DNA from: Atherinomorus stipes
Taxonomy: Eukaryota > Chordata > Actinopteri > Atheriniformes > Atherinidae
Assembly: GCA_023101725.1 (NCBI GenBank)
Contig: JALJCO010013434.1
Location: forward strand, 1,381,501 to 1,445,500
Direction: 5' to 3'
Length of the DNA: 64,000 nt
This document shows, piece after piece, positions 46,252-59,020 of the stretch. The stretch's first letter is position 1; each line of letters opens with the position of its first letter. Both the position numbers and the translations under genes were made by a program. Below the pieces are notes generated by a model, which searched no databases, was not told where the DNA came from, and was given only the letters and a program-made list of their open reading frames with translations.

Positions 46252-46471
46252 CCATTTTCATGGGGGAAAAAAACAACAAACAAAACCAAAAAACAAACAT
46301 GGAGGTCATTCTGTAGAAAAAAGACTAGATGAATCTGTTTGTATAAGAAGAGTCAATCTGAAAAGTTCCTCTTTGCCTCTTTGTTGTTTGATGTTTTGTG
46401 TTTATAGTGCCATACTAGTGAAAGTAAGTCTCATCATCTTTCTGGACAATGACAGCGTGCTTCTTTTCTTA

Positions 46472-46699
46472 TCATACAGAGGATAACACTTCCCCAGATA
46501 CCTCCCTCTCCCTCCTCTCAGCTATCTCTACGTCGATGGTCTGAGCGGTGACTGAATCCTGTCGAAGCCTGGTCGCAGCAAATGGTGTCTTGATGAAGAT
46601 CTCGGAGTAACATTTTTTTAGCCTGGGGTCTGGACAAAAGAGGAATTCATACAGGGCTGCAGCCAGGGCGCCACCCAGAGATGGACCCACCCAGTACAC
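46472..46699 (-). CDS. aqp4: aqp4 coding exon 5 and stop
   Basis: 75 codons plus TGA from tctcag. [19 protein letters not shown] is helix 6; the cytosolic tail ends [10 protein letters not shown] with the PDZ ligand. Confidence 0.95.
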   Translation of the reverse strand: MYWVGPSLGGALAAALYEFLFCPDPRLKKCYSEIFIKTPFAATRLRQDSVTAQTIDVEIAERREREVSGEVLSSV

Positions 46700-49600
46700 C
46701 TGAGACATGGAGAAAACATTGAAAAAACAAACAAATAACAACAACAAAAAACACACTGATCATTTAAAACTGAAACTATTGATTCATTGCAGATCTACAT
46801 GCTTTTGTGTAAGTTTGAGCTGTGGACAGTCTTGATGTCACCATTTTTGCTACTGTATGTTGATAATGATTTGTTGTTGGAAATAATAAAAAAAAAAAAA
46901 AAAAAAAAAAAAAACTGAAACTATCAAAGAATATATCTAAAAATATCTTTATAATTTAGAAAAAATCACTTTTATAGTGTTGAGCTTATTTGATACACTG
47001 TAGATGGACAACAAAACTTTAAAAAGGAATTATTTTTCTTCCACTTTGTGATAAATTACTAACACTACATGAAAAATTGGCTTAAAATGTAAACAAACAC
47101 AGAAACAAACATACAAATAAATTATTGTTCATGATAATAACAATAATGAAAAAAATGAATGAAACTGAGATGAAGAACTAAAGTTCAAAGCTTTCACTTG
47201 TTCTCCTCATCATCATTTTACTTTCTTGTAATCTCTCTTGTGCAAAAACAAAGCTTCTCCCAGGCAGATGACACAGCTTCAGCAGAGACCCGAGTGAAGC
47301 CTCTTACAACGCCAGACGTTGATCCAAAATGGCAGGTCTCACCTGAGAATAACCATGTGACTAAAACTGAGCAAGAGATTCCGGGTTCTGTACAAGTGTT
47401 GGCATGGTGTTTCCATTCTTTTATCCGATCCTTCTGTTTAATGACAATGTTTCTGAGTGTATGCAGCTACATAATGTGTCCTTGCAGAGAGAAAACTTGT
47501 TATTGGCTCCAACTACTTTCCATTCATTACTGTTATTCGACTTTTTCCTTTGTGTATGGAGATTTTTCTGGCTTCTTCGAATCTGTCAGCGAGAACTATT
47601 GTTAATGATTATGCTCCTTCTAGATTATGTTGAGAAAGGTTGTTCTTGGATAATTTATTTGTTTATAGTCTTTCACAAAGTACTGAACTTCATCTTATCT
47701 TCAGACTGCTTTGCTGCAGAATAGTCATTTGTCAATTGTTGATCGTCAGTGTCTTGAATTAAAACGGTGTCATATAGCTGAATGGAATCAAAAAACAGTG
47801 TCCTACCCAGTGGTTTTCCCAGCTCCATGTGACTATGGCGGGCCCGAGGGATCTGGCAGGGTTCATGCTGGCTCCAGTGTAGGGAATCTGAGGAGGCAAT
47901 CACAGCAGCTTCCTGATTAGTGGGATGCCAACTGGTCAACAAACATTTACGTATTTTTGCAAAACATTTATGAAATTTGCACCTTTGTAAACCTAGAACA
48001 TCCATATGGAACAAGGCAAAATATGTCATTGATTGAAATTAAACATTTTGAGTTATTTTAGCAATTTTCAGTGTTTCCAACTGTTTAATGCATTTTTCTT
48101 TGGTTATTTGATGTAAAAATTATACACTCATGCAGGATCTGTCTGTTGGTTAAGATCTGAGCATGGTATCTGTTTTTGGAATTAAGTCCATTAAAACCTT
48201 TGATAATACAATTTTGCATTTCTTTACTAGTTTTGGATGGATTTTAACACAGCACCAACTTTATCTGATTATGGCAACAATTGATCACATGCTGGGCAAC
48301 TCACAGCAAACAGGTGACCAACACACACAGAGAGGCCGATTGCCAAAGCAGATGAGCCCTTGAGGTCTTTTCGTTTGTCATCACATGTAGCAAAGATGGT
48401 GAATAGCAGCTGAAAGGTGATAAAGAGTTCAACAACAAGGGCACCTCCCACAGAGATACTTGTATTCACCTGGAGACAAAACAACACACAAACACACACA
48501 CAAGCAGTTTAATTCTAGAGTTTGTTATCCAGTTCTACTGATTTAAATATGGAGCAAATTTAGATAAAAGACACAATCCACTCATTTAGACAACAGATTG
48601 ACATAAACTTTGAGAACATAAAGCATCATAATTTTACCTTACTGCCAAATAAGCAATGGACATTTAACATATAAAGCCAAACACATGCTTGTTCATCACT
48701 TATGCTCTTACCTGAGTGACCCCCATGCCCCCTCTGACAGAGTCTGGAGTGATGCTGTAGAGAATAGCAGCCCCGACTACAGCTCCCACACACTGGGCCA
48801 GAAGGTAGAAGACTGCTTTAGCCAGACTAAGCTTCCTGGTCACCACCATGGCAGCTGTGACGGCTGGGTTGACGTGGGCACCACTAATATGGCCGAAGCA
48901 CTGCACCATGGTGGCAATGCTGAGGCCAAAGCAGAGTGAGATGAGCACCAAGTCAGGAGGACGGGGATCCTCCTCCATTTCCCCCCAGTTGATGGTTGAG
49001 CCGAGACTGAGCAGAACAAAGATCAGCATAGCAAAGAACTCAGCCCCTACACATCGCCAGAACTCCTGCGTCCAAATGCCTTTGAAGGCAGTCATGGCGT
49101 TTTGTACAGAACTGTGCCAAAACTGAGGGTCTTTTGTACAGCAGGGAAAGCAGCACCTCCTGCAAGCAATAAGGGAGGAAAACAATCTCACTATGTCATT
49201 ATTAATTAACTGAGGTTGTATTCAAAATACCTAAAATGCATGACTTTACATTGGTAGTGTTTTTCTGATTGTAATAATCTTTTACACATTACTGCTCTGT
49301 GATGTGACAGGGTACCACTAAAGGTTTGGTTTGCTTACAAATAACACTTGTGGAAACTTCATTTAGACCTGTTTTGATCCGACTGATAAATGCTTATTGC
49401 CTTGTTAGTTGACTGAACAAAATAACTTGAATAACACAAATTTCAAAGACAGGATTTAATCCTTTGCTTGACTGGCCACAAAGAAATACTGAAACAATGT
49501 ATATACATATATAAGTGTGGTTTCCATAGATTTTTTATTTATTATTACTTTTGTCAATTTCAGTTTATGTCATTAACCCCTGATTTTTTTCCCGTCTTTG

Positions 49601-49934
49601 ATTGGCAGGCATAAATACTTTTGAGGACATACTGCACAAACACACACACACACACTGTCTGGTTTTCTATCCCCGTGAGGTACATCCATTGGCATAATGC
49701 ATTCCCTAGCCCCTTACCCTAAACCTAACGCCCATGACTGATTGCCTAAACCTAACCCTTGTCCTAATCCAAGACCAAAACCTACTTGTAATTTAATCTC
49801 TAAAACCTAATCTTGACCCTCAAAACAGGGTTTAGACCCATGGGGACCGGGAAAATGTCCCCACAAAGGAAAAACGTCCTCACAGTGATGGTAAAATACG
49901 CAAAATTGTCCCCATAATGTAGCATAAACGCGCC

Positions 49935-49980
<46 letters not shown>

Positions 49981-51311
49981 CTGTATGTGGATTAATAATT
50001 AAAACAATATACATTAATCTGAATCGAGCTCAAAGCCTCCATATTTGCCACACATGTCAGACTCAGTCTCTTTCATTCTCAGCCCCTGACTCATTTGCCC
50101 GTAGATTACAGAGCTCTCTTTGTCCCCCTCATTTATCTGGGAACAGTATCATCACATCCCATCCAAGAATCTTATACAATACAATAACTGTAGGGTGCTT
50201 GCACAAACACAATGCTGCTGTCACACTTTCTAGCTGTTTGTATTGAAATTGAAGTATACTGTATTAAGGTTATATTTTCTGTCAGTTATTTGAATAAGCT
50301 AACTCTTTAAAAAAACAACAACTCTCATGCCTGTGTTAAATGCTGCTCTTTATTTTTTCCACAATTATTCTCACATTTTAAATAATCTATGCATCCTTAC
50401 TAAAAACAGAAAATGCTGTAAAGCTTGTGCAACAGCAGTTATAAAAGCAAAAATAAATAAATGTATATAGCAATACAATATAATACAAAAGGTGTAACCT
50501 GATCTTTCTGTTTTTTTAACTATAGAGACAAAGTAGCTGTGTCCAACGGGTCTGATAACTCATTACAATGTCAAAAAATAATTTATATATGATAGAAATT
50601 TATTAGATTTCAACAAAAGTTGTCTTTTATATATTTGAATATAAGAGAACCCTTGCAAAATCAAAATGCCAATATCTTTAATAATTTCTAATCTGAAACA
50701 GTGTGATCCTTTGGTGAATCCCTGTTCTCCATACTAGTAAAATAATCTGACTGTCCAAAATGATCCAAAATAATCTTACTGTTCATGTTTTAATGGCACT
50801 TTATCATATCAATTGGCAGATTATTGGACAGAGCAACCTTCAGTGATGGAGCAATAATAATCATAATTCATGCTCTTCGTTTCTTTGCGTTCATGCACCA
50901 TAATTTTACATTTTATGTGTGATTCATTTCCCAATCTTTTCGTGTTTTGTTTTTTTTATGATCAATGTGTCAAAAAAGCACGCCGCAGGGTGTCATGCGC
51001 GGGATGACATAAATGATACGGTGCGTGATAATGCACGCGAATGAGTTGTCTGTTATTAACGCGCTGTTTTATGAGACTTTGCTAAATAAGGTTTTTGTAT
51101 TTTGAGCCATTCGTTATTGCTTTAAGAGTCGAGATTAAAAATGTTCAGGGTGGTCATTTTCTCTACCCTAAACGCAAAACAAACCAACAAACAAAGCGTT
51201 TAAATACATCCTATAGCTTCATCTTTTAACAATTTTTCTGGACTCTCTCTTCTGATTCAGACATAATGTTACTTACCTCAGGCGCTCCAGAGCCCCATCG
51301 ACCTCCGTCAT
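46472..51311 (-). CDS. aqp4: Aquaporin-4 water channel (five coding exons)
   Basis: Exons 51277-51311, 48712-49159, 48305-48469, 47807-47887 and 46472-46699 join in phase to 318 residues (human 323). AQP4 is a six-helix plasma-membrane water channel of glia. NPA motifs are at 109-111 ([10 protein letters not shown]) and 225-227 ([10 protein letters not shown]). The selectivity filter Phe89, His213, Ala222, Arg228 equals human Phe77, His201, Ala210, Arg216. Met34 matches the human M23 start that favours square-array assembly. The N terminus has two Cys pairs (14-15, 18-19) where human has two single palmitoylated Cys. The C terminus SGEVLSSV keeps the SSV PDZ ligand that binds syntrophin. All splice sites are GT-AG. 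The start at 51311 is chosen because its exon splices in phase and is directly followed by CC-rich M1-type sequence. Confidence 0.96.
47807..47887 (-). CDS. aqp4: aqp4 coding exon 4
   Basis: 27 codons, [19 protein letters not shown] and on to ENHW, between cctcag and TGG|gtagga. It carries the second NPA and filter Arg228. Confidence 0.95.
48305..48469 (-). CDS. aqp4: aqp4 coding exon 3
   Basis: 55 codons from gtctccag to GCT|gtgagt. [20 protein letters not shown] is helix 5 with the following loop; GHLFA contains the filter His213. Confidence 0.95.
48712..49159 (-). CDS. aqp4: aqp4 coding exon 2
   Basis: 448 bases from gcttgcag to CAG|gtaaga. It encodes helices 1-3, loop B with the first NPA and most of helix 4; the internal Met34 is the M23-type start. 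Confidence 0.95.
49640..49980. repeat. CA-bounded dispersed repeat with CCTAA-like units
   Basis: (CA)n runs flank a block of cctaaacctaac-type units and gtccccacaaaggaaaaacg. It is in aqp4 intron 1 and is the inverted relative of 34940-35175. A (CA)n/(TA)n microsatellite closes it at 49942-49980. Confidence 0.65.
51277..51311 (-). CDS. aqp4: aqp4 coding exon 1
   Basis: 35 coding bases, [12 protein letters not shown], ending CTGAG|gtaagt. This short separate first exon is the M1-type start. Confidence 0.85.
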
Positions 51312-51873
51312 GACTCCACCACCCTGCAGGATGTTACAGTCTTTTATAGCTGTGAAAGCTCGGAGTGTTTATGTTTAGGATCTAGTTTATCCTGGTCTGA
51401 CCTGGATTGGTTTGGATTGGATAGGAAGAAAACGAAATGACTAGAGACCAGGAAAATAGTAGTCTATGCTTTCTGAAAGTATTTATAAAGGATTTAGCCT
51501 GAGATTAGAAATAATGGAAAGTCTTTGCAAGTTTCATAGAGTCTGAAACAGTGAAGCTGTTTATGACTTTTCTCAGTGCTGATATGGTTCAGAGACATCT
51601 TCCAAAGGTTTTTCTTGCAGTAAACCACAACGCTGGCAATTCCTATCACAGCAGTGACTCTAAGACATCAAGCTAAAAATTCACAAATCAAAGCCTTGCA
51701 CAAAAGATGACTATTTTGTATTTGGTTGATTGTTTCTCCCCTTTATACCAGTCTGTATATTATACATTATTGTAAAGCCTGATTGATCGCCTTTATAAAA
51801 AGGTGTAACTAGAGAGGATCAAACTTGATGAGGATGAGCAACACAGCAACATGAATAGGTTGTACCCATACAA

Positions 51874-52082
51874 CAGTGGTGGGAAACTCAGGTCCTCAAG
51901 GACCAGCATTCTGCAGGTCTTAGAAGTTTCCCTGCTGCAACATACCTGACTCCAATGAATGGGTAACTTGTGCAGAGCTTGATGGGAGGCTCTGCACAAG
52001 TCACAAGGTGTTTTGTCACACCAAAACTCCTAAAACCTGCAGGATGTTGGACCTTGACAACCGGAGGTGCCAACCCATGCTG
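51874..52082. repeat. Diverged palindromic MITE related to 17982-18190
   Basis: It shares with the earlier copy the blocks aagtttccctg, cctgactccaat and gtgcagagcttgatg, plus an inverted half with cctgcaggatg. The ends have drifted. Confidence 0.7.
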
Positions 52083-53973
52083 TACAACATTACTAGGCAA
52101 ACCCTCTGTGATGTCACCAGAGGTTTGTGAAGAGCTCGAGCTCAGTGGGCTGTTCCCACCATCGCCATTTTGGCAGTATCACGACTCTCATCACGGAGCA
52201 AAGAGGTGGAGCTGAGATGGGGTCTGTTATGGCGGCAATTGACACCCATGAACTCACATCTACTTTCAGCTAATGCAATTTGATTCAAATTTATTTTCAT
52301 AGCACAGTTTAAAACAACTTTTGTAGACCAATATGCTTTCTATCACCAGCAGCACAAAATCAAAATTAAAAGACAATTTGAAATATCAGAACAACGATAA
52401 TGACAAAATGCACAATGACAAAATGCACAAAAAGAGTGAAAACAAAACACTACAAATTAGAACATAAAACATCTTAAAATTTCCAGGCCAATATAAAACT
52501 CCAAAATCCTAGCTATGTGTTAGCCCAGAGTCCTGTCCCGGAGAGCTACTATCCTGCACATTTTGATTGAGGTCTCCCCTGGGAGCAAGCCACTTGCCAC
52601 CAGCGATAGTGGAGTCAGCCCCAAGCAGATGAGGGGTGAACTGCAATTTTTGGCACTTCTGGATAGGCTTCACTTTTCACCGCCAGAGTTTGCCACTTGG
52701 TAGTGCTACAGTCCAGTCACTACAATCCAAGTTAAAATGTGACATTTGCAAAAAGGGGAAATAAAAAAACACAATTAATGCCAGGCTTAGCTATCATTAT
52801 ACAGTGGCTACAAATGTTCTGTTTGGTTTGTCCAGAATATTTATCACCTGTGTAAATAGTGGTGTTTGTAGCACCTTTGAAAGACGTAACTCTTTTTGCG
52901 TGCTGTTAGTCAGGAGACAGGAGCTCAGCTGGAAGCCGAAGGAGTTGATGGGCAGTAATTCGGCCACCACTGCCGACCTACAGTTCAGGCTCGAAGGGTC
53001 GAAAACACTCAATGATCGTTGGATACCACCTGACCCATCGACTTTTCCAGGCCAATGCTACATTCACTAAAAGTGAATGAAGGAAAGGCATCTTTAGGTG
53101 TAGTTGCATTCATCTGTTTGTACATTTTTTTTGTGTGTGCAATGTAAATGCACTCATTTTTATACACACAAACCTTTGATAGATCTGGCACCAAGACTGA
53201 AGCGAGAGATATGTACTCTTATTTCTAAGCTCTTGTCAAAGTCTGACAACTGAATTCTGAACAGTCTGGAGATGTTTAACAGATATTTGTTTGAGACAAG
53301 TGAAGAAGCTGTTGCAATAGTTGAGACATGAGGGGATAACAGAATATAAAATGGCCTCCATGTCCCAAAAAGATGAAAGCCATTGTGCCCTGGAAATATT
53401 TTTCAACTCAGAACAGGACTGAACATGTGTTTTGATGGGCTTCTCAAAACTGGTGTCATCACACGAAAAGTCAAAGTTCTTAACAAGCGTTACCCGTTCT
53501 CTATTAATGCAGATGGCATCCCAGGGGAACCATTTGGATTATCTGCTGTGGGCCAATTTAAAGTCTTTCTGTTTTGCTAGAACTCGGTTATAGAAAAGGT
53601 TTTATCTTTTATATTTCAAGACAGTCATGTAATGAATTTCCCATACCATAATTACTTTAACAGTAAATACAGCTGTGTCATTAACACAAGTGAAATCTGG
53701 CTGAGCCTGTAGTACAACGTAATACCATTCATATTGTTATGGTGGGCTGTAGTTGTATGCTTAACCATGATCATCTGTATACATGCAATGGGAAAGGCTT
53801 TAACCACCTTTTTTTGTGGCTGTACCGAGGTAAAGAAAAAAAATGGTTTAGTGCTCATGAAATAATGAAATAAATGTAAATAAATAAACCAGGCTAAAAT
53901 ACTTCAGGAAGAGGTGATGGATTAGAGTTTATGGTATCTGTCCAAAGACGTTATGACTGACTCTTTTTAAACA

Positions 53974-54686
53974 TTAAAGGTGCCATGACATCAAATTTCA
54001 CTTTTCTGGGGTTTTGGGTGTATAATATGATCTGTTGTGCACTGATGAAGCCATGTGAATGTCCAGAGTGAGAATCAAAGTTCCTGTTTATGGTCTGTCA
54101 GCTTTGTCTCTCTGCTCAGAAACAGTTGAATCAGACAGCAGGCTATCATTCTACGTAGTTCTATCATTCCCCCCTCTCTCTCTCCTAACGGTTTATGCAC
54201 CGTCCGCTCCCCCTCCCCTCCCTGTCTGATTCAGCTGCATGTATGGAGCTAGTAGTACTTCTGTGCAGTAGGTCTGGATTTTAAAAAATGGATTTAAAAG
54301 AAAACTTCTGCAGCAACACTGAGGGAGGGGGCACAACTTGTATTACCTGTAAGTTATTTATTTTCTAAATGCTGTCTTGTCTGATAAACGTAGCTCACAC
54401 TGTCTAAAGTGCCCATGTTGCTGCAGTCAGCCTTTAGCAAACTCCGGCGCAGCTTGACCTAGATTCTCCAAATAAGGTCATAGCAAATAAGGGTGCCAAT
54501 CAAAATGAAGTCAACGTGGTCCGGGTAAAGCTCCATATCATCACCGGACCCAACTGTATTACTGAGGAAGTGAGGTCTGGCGTTTAAAACAATACTCGCG
54601 TAAAATGCCGTTTTTTGAGTATTTACATATGCAGTAATGCCAACAACATAAACTAGTTTTTAACTGCTATGTCATCACTCCTTTAA
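53974..54686. repeat. Non-autonomous element with TTAA-flanked inverted ends
   Basis: The left end ttaaaggtgccatgacatca is matched by the inverted right end (ttaaaggagtgatgacatag read inward). 713 bases, no transposase. TTAA at both ends would fit piggyBac-type targeting, but the terminal bases do not prove it. Confidence 0.55.
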
Positions 54687-57600
54687 AATACAGTGGGACA
54701 AAAATCTTTTAGACTGCTTTGCTACTTTGCCTTCAGCTAGAATACTGTAGTGACTGTGGGAGGCTGACTTCACATAGACCCAAAGTGTCTCTTGCTAACA
54801 TCTCAGTGCCAAACACTTCAGGATACTCACATGTCCTGAGTGGCTGTATAGGTACAGGAAAAGAGCTCTTTTAGCAGCATTAGGAAGACCTGTACAATGC
54901 CACGAAGAAACCAAAATTACACTGAGTTTGATTCAGTCACCTATGCACATGACTTCACAAAAGATTTTCCCTTGACTCTTTGAGGACTGTCACTGGAAGA
55001 AAAACTTGTATCATCCAAGATTTAAGCATCAGACAGATTGTTAAAGACTTACTTCCATCGTCATTTCATTAATATTACTGTGCTCGCCATTACCATTGAA
55101 TGCATTATGCGTCATTTCTATTTAAAAAAAACGTCTGGTTGCTTTGTTTCCAGCTGTATCTGTAGGCTAGTTGAGTGGCTTGTGGTCCAACGACAGGCTT
55201 TTCCGGTCCTTCTCAATGAGGGGTCTCTGATTGGCTCCCTCCCATGAATGTATGAAGGAACCTCCTCCCCCCGCTCTGTGTGTGTAACAAAGCACACGAA
55301 CGAGTTTGTTCCGCCATGCTAGCAAACAGTTAGCTAACTTAGCTTCTCAAGTCCGCAGCTACAGTCATGCCGTCTTCACTTCTAGTGCGGAGGGGAGGGT
55401 TACCTGCCTTCCCATGGGCGGGTATAAACCCACATGGGCGACGCCCTTTTCGATGTGACGTAGAAGCGAAAGGCTTTTCCTGATTCGTATTGTTTCTATG
55501 AATAGGAAACACAGCCAGTAGAGCTGACGCACTATTTGCAAGCACAGCACGTGTATGTAACTAGGGGTGACCCTCCGTATTTCAAAAGGAGCAAGTTAAA
55601 ATGGTTTTCAGTGGAAAGAGATCTTTAAATTCATGATTGAATGGTCTAAAGCTGATTGATCTCTGGTGTGTAAGAATGAAAGTAAACAACGGTGTATTTA
55701 TGGAAGCATTACTCTCTCCAGATTTGTGGCTGTTGTGGTGGTTAAGTGCTTGTGTGTGAGTCGAAGAGGTAATTGGTACAGGTGCATTTTTTAAAATCCT
55801 ATAAAACAGACACTAATTTAAGGTGAAAATACTAACTGAACATGACAGAACAGCAGCCTGAAGACACAGACAAACTGTTAGTGAGTGGATGCAAATCCAG
55901 AGTTTTACAGCTGGTGAAGAAGATCAGTTGCCACAGCAACATTCACAGCTAACACTGAGGAGGAAACAGGGAGGACAGGGAGGGAAGATGGAAATAGAAA
56001 CAACAGCTAGGGGAAAAAAAATTACAGAAGAAACTGAGATTTAGGAGTCATTTCATGCAGCACTGAGGTGAAGCGAAGCATCTTGCCAAGGAGTTACTCG
56101 GTCCTCATTTTTGGAGTTTTAAAGCCTTCTGATGGTAGGCTATGTGTTGCAAATGTAAATATCATACTGATTAATTACATGGACTTATCAGTTCCTCATG
56201 AATTGTAAGAAGACAACAAATCAGCTGGCTGTTAGCGGAATTATGCCCATACTTGACTTTTTTCCTTCTCTGGGACCAGAAGCAGATAAAGCCCAAAAAA
56301 GAAAAAGTAGAAAAGACTGTAAGAGATATCAGCTAAATGACACCATGCTCCATATACAGATTATTAGATATACAGCTGTGTGAAAATGTTTTTGCCCCCC
56401 TTCCTAATTTCTTACTTTTTTGCATGTTAATCACACTTAAATGTTTCAGATCATCAAACAAATTTTAATGTAACTCAAAGATAACACAAGTAAACAGAAA
56501 ATGCATTTTTTAAATGAAGATTTTTATTAGGGGAGGATCCAAACCTCCGTGGTCCTGTGTGAAAAAGTGATTGCCTCCCTTGTTGAAACATGAATTAACT
56601 GTGGTTTATCACATCTTTGGAAAGCTGATTTCAATTTCTCTAGCCACACCAAGGTTGGATTACTGCCACACCTGTTCTCAATCAAGAAATCACTTAAATA
56701 GGACCTGCCTGACGAAGTTTAGTAGACCAGAAAGATCCTCAAAAGCTAGACATCATGTTGCGATCCAAAAAGAAAAATTCAGTAAAAAATGAGAAACAAA
56801 GTCATTGAGATCTATCAGTCTGTAAAAGGTTCCAAAGCCATTTCTAAAGCTTTGGGACTCCAGCGAACCACAGTGAGAGCCATTATTCACAAATGGTGAA
56901 ACCATGGAACGGTGGTGAACCTTCCCAGGAGTGGCCGACCGACCAAAATTACCCCAAGAGCACAGCGACGACACATCCAAGAGGTCACAAAAGACCCACA
57001 GAACAACATCCAAGAACTGCAGGCCTCACTTGCCTCAATTAAGGTCAGTGTTCATGACTCCACCATAAGAAAGAGACTGGGCAAAAATGGCCTGCATGTG
57101 TGACAGTGTGGTCCAGTCACTATGCCTCAAAGACCAAAACCACTGCTGAGCAAAAAGAACATCCCTTTGGTGAAGGTAGGGAATTTCACCGGGGGGTAAC
57201 CGCCTACACATGGCAGAGTTCCAAGACCAAAACCACTGCTGAGCAAAAAGAACATAAAGGCCCGTCTAAGATTCCAGAAAGCATCTTGATGATCCTCAAG
57301 ACTTTTGAGAAAATACTCTGTGGACTGACGAGACAAAAGTTGAACTTTTTGGAAGGTGTAGGTCCCATTACATCTGGCGTAAAAGTAACACTGCATTTCA
57401 GAAAAGGAACATCATACCTAAAGTAAAATATGGAGGTTTTAGTGTGATGGTCTGGGGCTGTTTAGCTGCTTCAGGACCTGAAAGACTTGCTGTGGTAAAT
57501 GGAACCATGAATTCTGCTGTCTACCAAAAAATCCTGGAAGAGAATGTCCGGCCATCTGTTGGTGACCTCAAGCTGAAGCGCACTTGGGTTCTGCAGCAGG

Positions 57601-57904
57601 GCAATGATCCAAAACATACCAGCGTCCACCTCTGAATGGCTAAAGAAAAACAAAATGAAGACTTTGAAGTGGCCTAGTCAAAGTCCTGACCTGAATCCCA
57701 TTGAGATGCTGTGGAATGACCTTAAAAAGGCGGTTCATGCTGGAAAACCCTCCAATTTGGCTGAATTACAACAATTCTGCAAAGATGAGTGGAACAAAAT
57801 TCCCCCACAGCGCTGTAGAAGACTCATTGCCCGTTATCACAAACAAGGTTTGGGGGGAATCACTTTTTCAGGCAGGGCCATTTAACTTTGGACCCCCCCC
57901 CATC

Positions 57905-58570
57905 CCCACCCCCCCATCCCCACCCATCCCTGGATTATTGTAACTCGCTCTTTGCCGGCCTCAGTAAATCCTCCTTACAGCGTCTTCAGGCTGTTCAGAA
58001 CGCTGCAGCCCGTCTTCTCTCCGGTTCACGGCGCTATGAGCACATCTCCCCCGTCCTAGCCGGTCTTCACTGGCTCCCTGTCTCTTACAGGGTTCAGTTC
58101 AAAATCCTGTTGTTGACCTTTAAAGCGTTGCACGGTTCTGCTCCCAGTTACCTCTCTGAGTTATTGTCCCGCCACGTTCCTACCAGGTCTCTTAGGTCAT
58201 CCTCCTTATCTCTTCTGGAGGTACCAAGACACAGGTGCAATTCCAGGGGTGCTAGGGCGTTCTCTGTAGCTGCCCCGCGCCTCTGGAACGCACTCCCCCT
58301 TGAACTCAGGTCAACGCAGTCTATGACGTCTTTTAAAACCATGCTCAGATCCCATCTTTTGGCGCAGGCTTTCCCTTCTTAATCTTTTTTTTTTCTCTCT
58401 CTTATTATTGTCTTATTAATTCTTCTCTTTTTATGTGTCTATATGTTTAGATGTTTTTAGCCTTGTTTTCTTATGTCCTGCCATGTAAAGCACTTTGGGC
58501 ATCCAGCTGGATGTAGAAATACGTGCTATATAAATGAAATAAATTAAATGAATGAAATGAAATGAAAAAA
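57905..58570 (+). mobile_element. 5'-truncated L2-like LINE inside the Tc1 element
   Basis: The frame at 57888-58382 encodes the C-terminal tail of a non-LTR reverse-transcriptase protein: LDYCNSLFAGLSKSSLQRLQ, NAAARLLSGSRRYEHISPVL and PRLWNALPLELRS. The 3' UTR ends gtaaagcactttggg, then tgctatataaatgaaat repeats and poly-A. A 5'-truncated insertion is normal for LINEs. Confidence 0.85.
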
Positions 58571-58685
58571 AAAAATAGAATAAAAATCTTCATTTAAAAA
58601 CTGCATTTTCTGTTTACTTGTGTTATCTTTGTCTCACAATTAAATTTGTTTGATGATCTGAAACATTTAAGTGTGACTAACATGC

Positions 58686-59020
58686 GAGTTCGATTCCCGG
58701 TTGGGGAGGGGGGTTTGAACAGTTCCAACAGTGGCCTTCCTGTGTGGAGTTTGCATGTTCTCCCCGTGTATGCGTGGGTTCTCTCCGGGTACTCCGCCTT
58801 CCTCCCACAGCCCAAAGACATGCATGTTAGGTTAATTGATCACTCTAAATTGCCCCTAGGAATGAATGTGAGTGTGAATGGCTGTCTGTCTCTCTGTGTT
58901 GGCCCTGCGACAGACTGGCGACCTGTCCAGGGTGTACCCTGCCTCTCGCCTGATAATGCTGGGATAGGTTTCAGCAACCCCCGCGACCCTGAACTGGATA
59001 AGCGGTACAGAAAATGACTG
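58686..59020 (+). mobile_element. SINE-like retroposon with 13-bp target duplication
   Basis: It begins with a tRNA B-box-like gagttcgattcccggttggg, contains gttctccccgtgtatgcgtg, gcccaaagacatgcatgtta and gacctgtccagggtgtaccc, and ends near ggataagcggtacagaaaat. gtgactaacatgc occurs at 58673-58685 and again at 59021-59033, an exact target-site duplication of the host Tc1 sequence. It is the best of four copies in the window. Confidence 0.85.

Larger units (their letters stand above)
41222..46471. other. kctd1-aqp4 intergenic DNA
   Basis: No host exon was recognised. It contains a complete but inactivated Tc1-like element (42507-44063), poly-T near 45219-45240, and long AT-rich stretches. A short-isoform kctd1 first exon could be here but I did not find one. 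Confidence 0.5.
51312..56372. other. Region upstream of aqp4, no gene recognised
   Basis: The proximal few hundred bases should contain the aqp4 promoter. The remainder is repeats (51874-52082, 53974-54686) and unassigned DNA; the GC-richer part at 55150-55480 has short open frames without recognisable domains and looks repeat-derived. Confidence 0.5.

Noticed and set aside
49700..49860. Interstitial telomere array
   Set aside because: CCTAA-like units are irregular and sit in a dispersed CA-bounded repeat seen elsewhere in the window.
57888..58382. 164-codon protein as a host gene
   Set aside because: It is the C-terminal tail of an L2-like LINE with poly-A 3' end, nested in a Tc1 element.
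58686..58710. tRNA gene suggested by the B-box sequence
   Set aside because: No full cloverleaf follows; the element has a target-site duplication and other copies, so it is a retroposon head.
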